Program-made: the position numbers and the translations under genes
Part shown: one piece after another, positions 35,904 to 46,571 of the stretch
Layout of the letters: every line of letters starts with the position of its first letter
Numbering within the stretch: position 1 is the stretch's first letter
Assembly: GCF_030711405.1 (NCBI RefSeq)
Contig: NZ_JAULSI010000016.1
Coordinates: 1-64,000 of the forward strand
Source: Massilia brevitalea
Lineage (GTDB): Bacteria; Pseudomonadota; Gammaproteobacteria; Burkholderiales; Burkholderiaceae_D
DNA length: 64,000 bases
Reading direction: 5' to 3'
The notes under the pieces: generated by a model
What the model saw: the letters and a program-made list of their open reading frames with translations, nothing else
Database searches by the model: none
Told to the model about the DNA's origin: nothing

Positions 35904-36620
35904 TTACAGGCGCACCGCGCGTCCGATATACAGGATCGGCCCGGTCGGGCGGCCGATCGGCGAGCCGGCTTCAGGTTCGAGCGTAATCTCGAACAGCTGG
36001 TTCGGCACCGGCGGCGGCAGGTTCGCCAATTGCACCTCGACCCGCTTGCCCGGCTCGACCAGGCCCAGCGACACCGGCCCCTTCCAGCCATCGGCCTTGG
36101 TCCACAATTGCAGGGCCCTGTTCGGCGGCACCACGGTGGTCCCGAGCGGCACCAGCGTCAGGCTGCCCCTGGCGTTCATTTGCAGCACCCAGCCCGGCGC
36201 CATGTTGCCCGGCGCGGCCAGCACCACGGTGTAGCGCGGCGCCGGTTCGCCCGGCTGCTGCAGGCCGACCACCACGGCCAGCGCGGCAGCGGCGGCAAAG
36301 CCGGTTGCGGCCAGGCTGCGCCACAGGCCGAGGCGCTGCCACCAGCCGGTGCTGACCGGCGAAGGCTCGCGCATCCGCATGCCGGCCAGCGAGGCCTCGA
36401 CCCGCGCCCACAGCTGCGGCGACGGCTCGGCCGGTTCGGCCAGCGCCGTCAGCGGCAGCAGGCGCGCCTCCCAGCTTGCTACCGCCGCGCGCAGGGCCGG
36501 TTCCTCATTTTTACTTCGGCGCAGCGCCAGCTCGACCCGGCGCCGCTCGCCCGCAGGCAGGGTGCCGAGCACGTATTCTCCCGCCAGGCCTTCGATTTCG
36601 TCGTCGAATGGCTCGCTCAT
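35904..36620 (-). CDS. Anti-sigma factor, RskA type
   Basis: 238 residues. N-terminal zinc-less anti-sigma helices (GLAGEYVLGTLPAGERRRVELAL, cited in part) bind the sigma factor in the cytoplasm; one membrane segment at about 101-120; a periplasmic RskA domain ending with GRPTGPILYIGR. Start overlaps the sigma stop (ATGA). Expected to hold the ECF factor inactive until an envelope signal leads to its release. Confidence 0.9.
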   Translation of the reverse strand: MSEPFDDEIEGLAGEYVLGTLPAGERRRVELALRRSKNEEPALRAAVASWEARLLPLTALAEPAEPSPQLWARVEASLAGMRMREPSPVSTGWWQRLGLWRSLAATGFAAAAALAVVVGLQQPGEPAPRYTVVLAAPGNMAPGWVLQMNARGSLTLVPLGTTVVPPNRALQLWTKADGWKGPVSLGLVEPGKRVEVQLANLPPPVPNQLFEITLEPEAGSPIGRPTGPILYIGRAVRL

Positions 36621-37177
36621 CCCATGCACTCCTTCAGCGCGCTCAGGCCGCGCTTGATCCACGCCTTGATGGTGCCCAGCGGCGACTGCATGCGCGCCGC
36701 AATTTCCGCATGCGAGCAGCCATCGACGTAAGCGTACAGGATGCTGTTGCGCTTCGCTTCATCCAGCCCGACGAGGCAGTCGTGCAGGCGGCCCAGGTCC
36801 TGGCGCCGTTCGAAGGCGTCGGCCACGCCTTCATCGTGTGTCGAAGCGGCGTCCAGCGCCGCGAGTTCATCCTCGCCGGCCTGCACTTCGCGCCCGCCGG
36901 AGCGCACCACGTCGAGCGCCTGGTGGCGCACGATGCTGTAGATCCAGCCACGGCCTGCGCCGCGCGCCGGGTCGAAGCTGCGGGCACGGGTCCAGATGCT
37001 GAGGAAGGCGTCGTGCAGCACATCCTCGGCCAGTGCGCGCCGGCGCACGATGCGCAGCGCCACGCCCAGCAGGCGCCGCCCTTCGCGGTCGTAGATGCCG
37101 CGCAGGGCGCGCTCGTCGCCGCGCGCACAGGCGGCCAGGGCGGCGTCGTAGTCGAAATCGTCCGATGCAGTCTTCAA
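36617..37177 (-). CDS. ECF RNA polymerase sigma factor, SigK-like
   Basis: 186 residues. Region 2 with LAEDVLHDAFLSIWTRARSFDP, cited here as AEDVLHDAFLSIW, binds RNA polymerase and the -10; region 4 with YVDGCSHAEIAARMQSPLGT binds the -35 (key part SHAEIAARM). Coupled to its anti-sigma factor. The convergent DUF4394 lipoprotein gene is a plausible regulon member, by position only. Confidence 0.92.
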   Translation of the reverse strand: MKTASDDFDYDAALAACARGDERALRGIYDREGRRLLGVALRIVRRRALAEDVLHDAFLSIWTRARSFDPARGAGRGWIYSIVRHQALDVVRSGGREVQAGEDELAALDAASTHDEGVADAFERRQDLGRLHDCLVGLDEAKRNSILYAYVDGCSHAEIAARMQSPLGTIKAWIKRGLSALKECMG

Positions 37178-37215
37178 ACGGGCCTGTCCTTCCTTGTCGC
37201 CGCCGGTTCCAGATT

Positions 37216-37249
37216 AAAAAAAAGCCCGTCCGCCGGAAGCAGCCGGGCC
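37216..37249 (-). terminator. Terminator of the prolyl oligopeptidase gene
   Basis: GCCCG (37224-37228) pairs with CGGGC (37244-37248); on the minus strand eight T follow (37216-37223). Short stem with a large loop, but the T run and position eight bases after the stop support it. Confidence 0.6.
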
Positions 37250-37256
37250 CACGCCC

Positions 37257-39392
<2,136 letters not shown>

Positions 39393-39654
39393 ATTCTTCT
39401 CGGAACGTGGTTCGGGAAAGGCGGATGTGCCGCTGGGCATCATAGCCTAGAACGCCAGGGTTGGCGACTCTACATCAGACCGTTGAGCCCCCTCCTTGCA
39501 GAGCAAGGTCTTATTGGAGAAGCCCCGTCAATACAGGGCGTATGCGTTTTCCGGCGGCGCGCAGGACCATGAATTGAAAAGCCCGCTTTTGATGGCTGTG
39601 ATACTTTGGATTGACGCGCAGTGCAGCAATTTTGCCAATTTCAAAGGAGTGAAG

Positions 39655-40416
<762 letters not shown>

Positions 40417-40451
40417 GGCTGGCTGGCGGGCAAAGCGGTGGCGTGTCAACG

Positions 40452-41891
40452 CTACCTGGCGGGCCTCCCCGCCGTCTCCCGATGACTCAGCTGCCACTTG
40501 TGCGACAAGTCGATCGCCCGTCCGATCTCCGATGGATTCAACCGCCGCGCGACGATCGTCTTGTTGACGTTCGCCGTCGCATCCCCGCCATCGGCCGCCA
40601 GCAGCATCCACATGTAGGCCCGTACCGGATCGCGTGCCACGCCGCGGCCGCTGTTGTACATGCCGCCCAGGTTGTACTGGGCCAGCGCATGGCCCTGCTC
40701 GGCAGCCTGGGTGTACCAGTAGACGGCGCGCCGGTCGTCCTGCGCCACGCCCTGGCCGCTGGCGTACATCACGCCCAGGTTGTTCTGGGCGCTGGCGTCG
40801 CCCTGGCCGGCGGCCAGGCCGTACCAGTGGGCGGCGCGCGCGTCGTCGCGTTCCACGCCCTGGCCGTTGGCGTAGATGACGCCGAGGTTGAACTGGGCGT
40901 TCGGCGCGCCCTGCTCGGCGGCGCGCCGGTACCAGTCGAAGGCGCGCTGCGGGTCGGCAGGGGCGCCGCGGCCGTGCGCGTACATGTTGGCCAGGTTGTA
41001 CTGGGCGGCCACCTGGCCCTGGTTGGCGGCGCGGGTATACCACTCGATGGCGCGCGGCTCGTCGCGTTCGGCATGCCGTCCTTCGGCGTACATGGTGCCG
41101 AGGATGAACTGGGCTTCGCGGTCGCCGTGGTTGGCGGCGCGCTGCAGCCAGGCCAGGGCGCGCCGCGCGTCGGCCTTGACGCCCAGGCCGTCGGCATAGG
41201 CCAGGCCGAGCTGGCGCTGGGCGCCGCGTTCGCCGGCGGCGGCGGCCTGGCGGAACCAGTACAGGGCCTGCGTGTCGCTGGCATCCACGCCCTGCCCGCG
41301 GCGGTACATCTGGCCCAGGTTCAGCTGGGCCGGGGCGTCGCCCTGCAGCGCCGCCTTGCGGAACCAGGCCATGGCCAGCGGGTAGTCGATGGCGGCGCCC
41401 AGGCCGTGCAGGTAGCATTCGCCAAGCAGGTTCTGGGCGCTGGCCACGCCCTGCTCGGCCGCGCGGTAGTACCAGGACAGGGCGCGCTCGTGGTCCTGCG
41501 CCACGCCGCGCCCCTTGCGGTACATGTGGCCGAGGTTTTGCTGGGCCGAGGCGTCGCCCTGGTCGGCGGCGAGGCGGAACCAGCGCGCGCTGTCGGCGTC
41601 GCAGGCGTCCACGCCGCGGCCGTGGTAGTACATGGCGCCGAGGTGGTTCTGGGCAAAAGCGAGCCCCTGCAGCGCAGCCAGGCGCAGCCAGCGGAAGGCG
41701 GCGGCGTCGTCGCGCTCCACGCCCTCGCCCTCTTTATACAGGATGCCGAGATTGAACTGGGCATATGGATTGCCGCGCTCGGCGGCGTCGCGGAACCACA
41801 CGTAGGTCTGATGGCTCTCGCGGTGGAGCTTCTGGCGGTTCATGCCGGTTCCCGAAGTTGGACGTGTGTGCGCGTGGCTTGCCTCATGCAC
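40452..41891 (-). CDS. Sel1-like repeat protein with 11 repeats
   Basis: 479 residues, no signal peptide. Eleven Sel1 repeats of 36 residues (about 25-420), each with the pattern A..G...AQ.NLG.MY..G.GV..D...A..W...AA. They form an alpha-solenoid for protein-protein contacts. C-terminal 55 residues are not repeated (LNPSEIGRAIDLSHKW). Function unknown; the cytoplasmic location and isolation from secretion genes argue against a T4SS or T6SS role. Confidence 0.88.
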   Translation of the reverse strand: MHEASHAHTRPTSGTGMNRQKLHRESHQTYVWFRDAAERGNPYAQFNLGILYKEGEGVERDDAAAFRWLRLAALQGLAFAQNHLGAMYYHGRGVDACDADSARWFRLAADQGDASAQQNLGHMYRKGRGVAQDHERALSWYYRAAEQGVASAQNLLGECYLHGLGAAIDYPLAMAWFRKAALQGDAPAQLNLGQMYRRGQGVDASDTQALYWFRQAAAAGERGAQRQLGLAYADGLGVKADARRALAWLQRAANHGDREAQFILGTMYAEGRHAERDEPRAIEWYTRAANQGQVAAQYNLANMYAHGRGAPADPQRAFDWYRRAAEQGAPNAQFNLGVIYANGQGVERDDARAAHWYGLAAGQGDASAQNNLGVMYASGQGVAQDDRRAVYWYTQAAEQGHALAQYNLGGMYNSGRGVARDPVRAYMWMLLAADGGDATANVNKTIVARRLNPSEIGRAIDLSHKWQLSHRETAGRPAR

Positions 41892-42001
41892 GGTAGCCGA
41901 CAGTACCGACGCATGGCAGCCTGATAAGTATTAGCAAAATTTTAATGACGGAGAAAGGCGGGCGTTTGACTGCGCGCAATCGTGTCGGTCGGCGCGCCAA
42001 T

Positions 42002-42035
42002 AAAAAAGCCCGCCGGGCGTCTGCGCGGCGGGCTC
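42002..42035 (-). terminator. Terminator of the Hsp70-exonuclease operon
   Basis: 9-bp stem AGCCCGCCG (42007-42015) with CGGCGGGCT (42026-42034); six T follow on the minus strand (42002-42007). Lies 15 bases after the exonuclease stop. Confidence 0.9.
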
Positions 42036-42049
42036 GTCAAGCGTAGGGT

Positions 42050-42709
42050 TCAGGCGGCGCGCAGGGCACGCTTCTCGGCGGCGTACTTGTCGAGCCAGCC
42101 CGGCACCTTGGCCGCGGCGAGCCGGTTCAGCGACACCAGCAAGTCCGGCGCCACCTGTTCCAGTCCGTAGGACGAACCGAGGTGGCGGCCGATGTGGATC
42201 AGGACTTCCGCTGCGACTTCGGCGTCGGCCTCGGCCCGGTGGGCGGAGCCGCGGAAGGCGATGCCGAGCTGGCGCGAGAGCTGGCCCAGCTTGTAGCTGG
42301 CCAGGTTCGGAAAGACGCGGCGCGACAGCTTCAGCGAGCACACCAGGGCGGCGTGGCCGCAGCTGCGCTGCAGGCGTTCGGCTTCGGCGACCAGGAACTT
42401 CTCGTCGAAGCTGGCGTTGTGGGCCGACAGCGTATCGCCGCCGATGAAGTCGAGCAGTTCCGGCACCACGGACGAGGCCGACGGGGCCGAATCGACCATC
42501 TGTTGGGTGATGCCGGTGAGCGCGGTGATAAACGAAGGGATGCGCACGCCGCAGTTAACCAGCGACACATAGCGGTCGGTGATCCGTCCGCCCTCGATGC
42601 GCAGGGCCGCGACTTCGGTGATGCGGTCGCCCATGGCGGGCGACAGACCCGTGGTCTCGAAGTCGAGCATCACGATGGGGCGTTCGAAGTGGTACATGGG
42701 CGCTTGCAT
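42050..42709 (-). CDS. DEDDh 3'-5' exonuclease (DnaQ-like)
   Basis: 219 residues. Exo motifs: Asp16 and Glu18 in MLDFETTG, Asp102 in HNASFDEKF, His157 and Asp162 in HRAEADAEV. Two metal ions would be bound for removal of nucleotides from single-stranded DNA or RNA ends. The last 50 residues are an extra helical tail. Starts nine bases behind the Hsp70-family gene with AAGG in front, so the two are one operon. Not the replicative epsilon subunit (no adjacent rnhA, wrong context). Confidence 0.9.
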   Translation of the reverse strand: MQAPMYHFERPIVMLDFETTGLSPAMGDRITEVAALRIEGGRITDRYVSLVNCGVRIPSFITALTGITQQMVDSAPSASSVVPELLDFIGGDTLSAHNASFDEKFLVAEAERLQRSCGHAALVCSLKLSRRVFPNLASYKLGQLSRQLGIAFRGSAHRAEADAEVAAEVLIHIGRHLGSSYGLEQVAPDLLVSLNRLAAAKVPGWLDKYAAEKRALRAA

Positions 42710-42718
42710 ACCGAAACC

Positions 42719-43987
42719 TTAGCCGAATTTGCGCATCGCGTCGAGGGCCAGGCCGGCGCCGATGCTGCCGAACAAATCGCCCTCGACCTTGCGCGCATCC
42801 GGCACCAGGGCGCCGACGCGTTCGCGCAACAAGCCGACGCCGCTCGAACCGCCGGTAAAGAACACGGTATCGACCGCGTCCGGCTTGAGGCCGGCATCGG
42901 CCAGCAGGCGCAGCACGGTGCCGTCGATGGCGTCGAGCAGGCCGCCGATGGCGCCTTCGAACTGCGCCCGTTCCACCAGCAGGTTTTCCGGCGGCGACAG
43001 GCGCTCGAGCGCCAGCGTCACCGTTTCCTGGTCCGAGAGCCCGATCTTGGCCGCCTCGACCTGCATCGCCAGCCAGTGGCCGGCGCGCTCGTCGATCAGG
43101 TGCTGCAGGCGCTTCAGCTTGGCTGGCTGCTGGGCATCGCGCACCAGGTCTTCGAGCTGGGCCACGCTCTTGCGCGTATACGCCTGGTTGATGGTGTGCC
43201 AGGTCGCCAGGTTGAAGTAATAGCTGGACGGGATGTCGGCGCCCGAGCGCAGCAGGCTGCCGTAGCCGAGCAGCGGCATCACGGTGGCCAGGCTCAGGTA
43301 TTTATCGAAGTCGGTGCCGCCGATGTGGACACCGCCGGTGGCCAGGATGTCCTGGCGCCGCTCCGTGTGCTTCGCGCGTTCCGGCCCCAGGCGCACCAGG
43401 GAGAAGTCGGACGTACCGCCGCCGATGTCGGCGATCAGCACCAGTTCCTCGCGGTCGATCTGGGACTCGTAGTCGAATGCGGCGGCGATCGGTTCGTACT
43501 GGAAGGCGATTTCGCGGAAGCCCACGCTCTTCGCCACCTCGGCCAGGGTGTCCTCGGCCGACTGGTCGGCGGCGCGGTTGTCGTCGATGAAGAACACCGG
43601 GCGGCCGAACACGGCGCGCTCGAAAGGCCGGCCGGCCTGGTGCTCGGCGCGGCGCTTGACCTCGCCGATGAACTGGGCCAGCAGCAGGCGGAACGGCAGC
43701 GCGCGGCCCGCCACTTCGGTCTGCCCGTCCATCAGGCTGGTGCCGAGCAGGCTTTTCAGCGAGCGCATCAGGCGGCCTTCATAGCCTTGCAGGTAGTCGG
43801 CCAGGGCGGCGCGGCCATAGCGCACCTCGTCATCGTCGGCATTGAAGAACACCACCGACGGCAGGGTCGGCTTGCCATCCTCGAGCGTGAGCAGCGTGCG
43901 CTGCGCGCTGACCGGGCCATTTGTAGGTGCAATCCAGCCCACCGTGGAATTCGAGGTGCCGAAGTCGACGCCGCATGCGTTGCTCAT
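42719..43987 (-). CDS. Hsp70-family ATPase, YegD-like
   Basis: 422 residues; only an actin-like ATPase domain, lacking the substrate-binding domain of DnaK. Phosphate-1 motif GVDFGTSNSTVG near residue 6, phosphate-2 ADIGGGTSDFS near 205, adenosine motif FFTGGSSGVGLLRE near 368. Same group as E. coli YegD, a divergent Hsp70 of unknown role. Operon with the exonuclease behind it. Confidence 0.88.
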   Translation of the reverse strand: MSNACGVDFGTSNSTVGWIAPTNGPVSAQRTLLTLEDGKPTLPSVVFFNADDDEVRYGRAALADYLQGYEGRLMRSLKSLLGTSLMDGQTEVAGRALPFRLLLAQFIGEVKRRAEHQAGRPFERAVFGRPVFFIDDNRAADQSAEDTLAEVAKSVGFREIAFQYEPIAAAFDYESQIDREELVLIADIGGGTSDFSLVRLGPERAKHTERRQDILATGGVHIGGTDFDKYLSLATVMPLLGYGSLLRSGADIPSSYYFNLATWHTINQAYTRKSVAQLEDLVRDAQQPAKLKRLQHLIDERAGHWLAMQVEAAKIGLSDQETVTLALERLSPPENLLVERAQFEGAIGGLLDAIDGTVLRLLADAGLKPDAVDTVFFTGGSSGVGLLRERVGALVPDARKVEGDLFGSIGAGLALDAMRKFG

Positions 43988-44164
43988 GTCTGCCTTTCTT
44001 TGAAGGGGCGGGATTTTACCAGAAGCAGGCGCTGCCGGGAACCGGCGCCGCGCGGCGTTGCGAGAGCAACACGTTTCGTGGGGGCGAGTCCCCGCCCAGG
44101 CCCGCGCCGGCGGCGGCCCCTGTCTGCCTATAATTGCGGCACTCACCACGATGCGGGAGACACG

Positions 44165-44626
44165 ATGACCGCCCCGGCCCGGCGCTGGACACTGAAACGC
44201 AACTGCTCGCTGACGCCGCGGCAGTCGGCGGCCGTGTATGCCCTGCTCTGCGCGGCCTCGTTCGGCATCGCCCTGGTGTTCCTGCTGCAGGGTATCTGGA
44301 TGGTGCTGGCCTTTGCCCTGGTCGAGATGACGGCGGTCGGCATGGCCCTGCTGTATTACGCGCGCCACGCGCTCGACGTCGAGACCGTCGTGCTGGGCGA
44401 CGGCTGGCTGCTGATCGAACGCTGGGACGCCGGCCGGCGCGAGGAAATCCGCCTCGACCCTTGCTGGACCCGCATCCTGGCGCCGGCGCCGCGCCAGCGC
44501 AGGCTGATCGAACTCGAGTCGCACGGCCGGCGCGTGCAGCTTGGCGCCTATGTCTCCGAAGCCATGCGCACGCAGGTGGCGCGCGAACTGACACAGGCGA
44601 TCCGAAGCACGATGTTGCGACATTGA
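44165..44626 (+). CDS. DUF2244 membrane protein
   Basis: 153 residues. Begins WTLKRNCSLTPRQ, typical of DUF2244, with two membrane helices (about 20-40 and 43-63) and a C-terminal soluble part with RRVQLGAYVSEAMR. DUF2244 genes often neighbour cytochrome oxidase genes, which is not so here. Function unknown. Divergent from the Hsp70-family gene; upstream lies a GC-rich palindrome (GGGGGCGAGTCCCCGCCC near 44070). Confidence 0.85.
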   Translation: MTAPARRWTLKRNCSLTPRQSAAVYALLCAASFGIALVFLLQGIWMVLAFALVEMTAVGMALLYYARHALDVETVVLGDGWLLIERWDAGRREEIRLDPCWTRILAPAPRQRRLIELESHGRRVQLGAYVSEAMRTQVARELTQAIRSTMLRH

Positions 44627-44644
44627 CCAGTAAGTTGTCTTCCA

Positions 44645-44664
44645 TGTAAGTGCTGTCTTACATT
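44645..44664. promoter_or_regulatory. Dyad in front of the cyanophycin operon
   Basis: ATGTAAG (44645-44651) and CTTACAT (44658-44664) are perfect inverted repeats with a 6-base centre, 117 bases before iaaA. It resembles, with a longer spacer, the ATGTAAAG/CTTTACAT dyads at 23133-23192. A second small hairpin GATAG..CTATC with a T run lies at about 44681-44698. Confidence 0.45.
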
Positions 44665-44780
44665 GTCACGGCTGGGCAACCGATAGGTTTTTTCTATCCC
44701 GTTTTGCATAATCCTGGTCTAGATATGCTACGCGTCACGAGCGCAAAGGCAACACGAGAAAACAGAGAGGAAGACGGGAA

Positions 44781-45689
44781 ATGCAGAACAAACACCCAGG
44801 CTTTGCCATTGTCACCCATGGTGGCGCCGGCGAATCGCTGGACCTGACCGACGGCGCCGAACGCGCGGCCAAGGATGGCCATGCGCGCTTCCTGGCCGGC
44901 GGCGATGCGCTCGACGCAGCGATCGCCGCCGTCGTCGTATTCGAAGAGGACGAACGCTTCAATGCCGGCACCGGCTCGGTGCTGTGCCTGGATGGCTCGA
45001 CCGTCGAAATGGACGCCTCGATCATGGACACGCGCGGGCGCCTGGGCGCGGTGGCCGCGGTGCGCGACGTGCGCAACCCGGTGCTGCTGGCGCGCGCCAT
45101 CTCCGACACCCCGCACGTGCTGCTGGCCGGCGAAGGCGCCGAGCGCTTTGCGCGCGCCATTGGCCTGCCCCATGGCAAACCGATCTCCGAGGACCAGCGC
45201 GACAAGCACCGCAAGCTGCTGTGCGAGCTGGCCGGCTCGGTGCCGGTCATGCCCGGCGTCGGCAACCGCCTGTTCGACCGCTTCTGGAACTGCAAGACAC
45301 CGCTGCAGCTGCCGCCTTCGAAGGCCTGCGACACCGTCGGCGCCGTGGTGCGCACGCCCGATGGCCACTTCGCCGTAACCGGCTCCACCGGCGGTTCTGC
45401 GCCGTCGCTGCTGGGCCGCGTGGGCGACACCGCCATCGTCGGCGCCGGCTTCTATGCCGGCACCCACGGCGCGATCGCCGCCACCGGCATCGGCGAACAC
45501 ATCGTGCGCCATATGCTGGCCCGCACCGTCTACGGCTGGATCGAAGCCGGCATGCCGCTGCGGCAGGCGCTGCAGCGCGGCATCGATTTGTTCGACAAGG
45601 AAGTCGACATCGGCCTGATCGCCGTGACGAAACACGAAGCCGGCGCCTGCAGCAACAAGGATATGCCAACTGCGAGGATCGAAGACTAA
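44781..45689 (+). CDS. iaaA: Isoaspartyl peptidase / L-asparaginase (IaaA-type)
   Basis: 302 residues, Ntn-hydrolase that cleaves itself before Thr185 (CDTVGAVV) to free the nucleophile. N-terminal VTHGGAG and GTGSVL motifs are intact; the Gly-rich GSTGGSAPS follows the nucleophile. In this context it would hydrolyse beta-Asp-Arg dipeptides released from cyanophycin by CphB to aspartate and arginine. First gene of iaaA-cphB-cphA; its stop touches the cphB start (TAAATG, no gap). Confidence 0.92.
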   Translation: MQNKHPGFAIVTHGGAGESLDLTDGAERAAKDGHARFLAGGDALDAAIAAVVVFEEDERFNAGTGSVLCLDGSTVEMDASIMDTRGRLGAVAAVRDVRNPVLLARAISDTPHVLLAGEGAERFARAIGLPHGKPISEDQRDKHRKLLCELAGSVPVMPGVGNRLFDRFWNCKTPLQLPPSKACDTVGAVVRTPDGHFAVTGSTGGSAPSLLGRVGDTAIVGAGFYAGTHGAIAATGIGEHIVRHMLARTVYGWIEAGMPLRQALQRGIDLFDKEVDIGLIAVTKHEAGACSNKDMPTARIED

Positions 45690-46571
45690 ATGAAAACTGA
45701 ACCGCATCAGACAGCAAAGCACGGCCACCTCGTCATCATCGGCGGCCATGAAGACCGCGAGCACCGCAAGGAAATCCTGAGCCGCTTCGTCGAGCTGGCC
45801 GGCGGCGCCGAGGCACGCATCGTCGTGATCACCGCCGCCAGCAAGATCTGCGACGACATGTGGGATATCTACGACCAGGCCTTCGGCGACCTCGGCGTGC
45901 GCCAGCGCGCCCACCTGTCGCTGGAATCGCGCCGGGACGCCAACGACGAAGAGAAGGTGCGCATGGTGGCCGAGGCCGACGGCATCTTCATGACCGGCGG
46001 CGACCAGAAGCGCCTGATGGCGATCATCGGCGGCACCGCGCTCGACGCCGAGATGCACACTGCACTGAAGGTGCGCGGCGCCTGCATCGGCGGCACCAGC
46101 GCCGGCGCCTCGGCCATGTCGGGCCACATGCTCACCCAGGGCAAGACCGACCTGCTGCCCGAGAAGGGCGCGGTCCACATGGGCGCCGGCCTCGGCTTCC
46201 TGCACAAGGTGGTGATCGACCAGCACTTCTCGGAACGCCAGCGCCTGGCGCGCCTGCTGTCGGCGGTGGCCCAGAACCCGTATTTGATGGGCATCGGCAT
46301 CGACGAGGACACCGCGCTGGTGGTCGAGCGCGGACGCGGCATCGAGGTGCTGGGCGAAGGTTCCGTCACCGTGGTCGACGGCCGCACCATGCTCACCAAC
46401 ATGGCCGACATCCGCGAGCGCGATACGCCCGAACTGATCGACGTGCGCCTGCACCTGCTGCCCGCCGGCAGCAGCTACCAGCTGCCCGAGGACGGCGAGG
46501 AAGCGAAGCCGCTGCCACGCTCGCTGCAAGAATTTCTTGAAAATGTAACGAAACGGACCACGATCTCATGA
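45690..46571 (+). CDS. cphB: Cyanophycinase CphB
   Basis: 293 residues, peptidase family S51. Nucleophile Ser137 in GGTSAGAS (134-141); MTGGDQKRL (101-109) and VIDQHFSERQR carry further active-site residues. An exo-acting serine enzyme that degrades cyanophycin granules to beta-Asp-Arg. No signal peptide, so it acts on intracellular polymer. Overlaps the cphA start by four bases (ATGA). Confidence 0.96.
   Translation: MKTEPHQTAKHGHLVIIGGHEDREHRKEILSRFVELAGGAEARIVVITAASKICDDMWDIYDQAFGDLGVRQRAHLSLESRRDANDEEKVRMVAEADGIFMTGGDQKRLMAIIGGTALDAEMHTALKVRGACIGGTSAGASAMSGHMLTQGKTDLLPEKGAVHMGAGLGFLHKVVIDQHFSERQRLARLLSAVAQNPYLMGIGIDEDTALVVERGRGIEVLGEGSVTVVDGRTMLTNMADIRERDTPELIDVRLHLLPAGSSYQLPEDGEEAKPLPRSLQEFLENVTKRTTIS

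Noticed and set aside
40452..41891. CRISPR-like or tandem DNA repeat
   Set aside because: The periodicity of 108 bases is coding: it reflects 36-residue Sel1 repeats with diverged DNA.
42050..42709. Replicative DNA polymerase III epsilon subunit
   Set aside because: Operon context and C-terminal tail do not fit dnaQ; only the generic DEDDh core is shared.
42719..43987. DnaK
   Set aside because: The substrate-binding and lid domains are absent; length 422 and motifs fit the YegD group.
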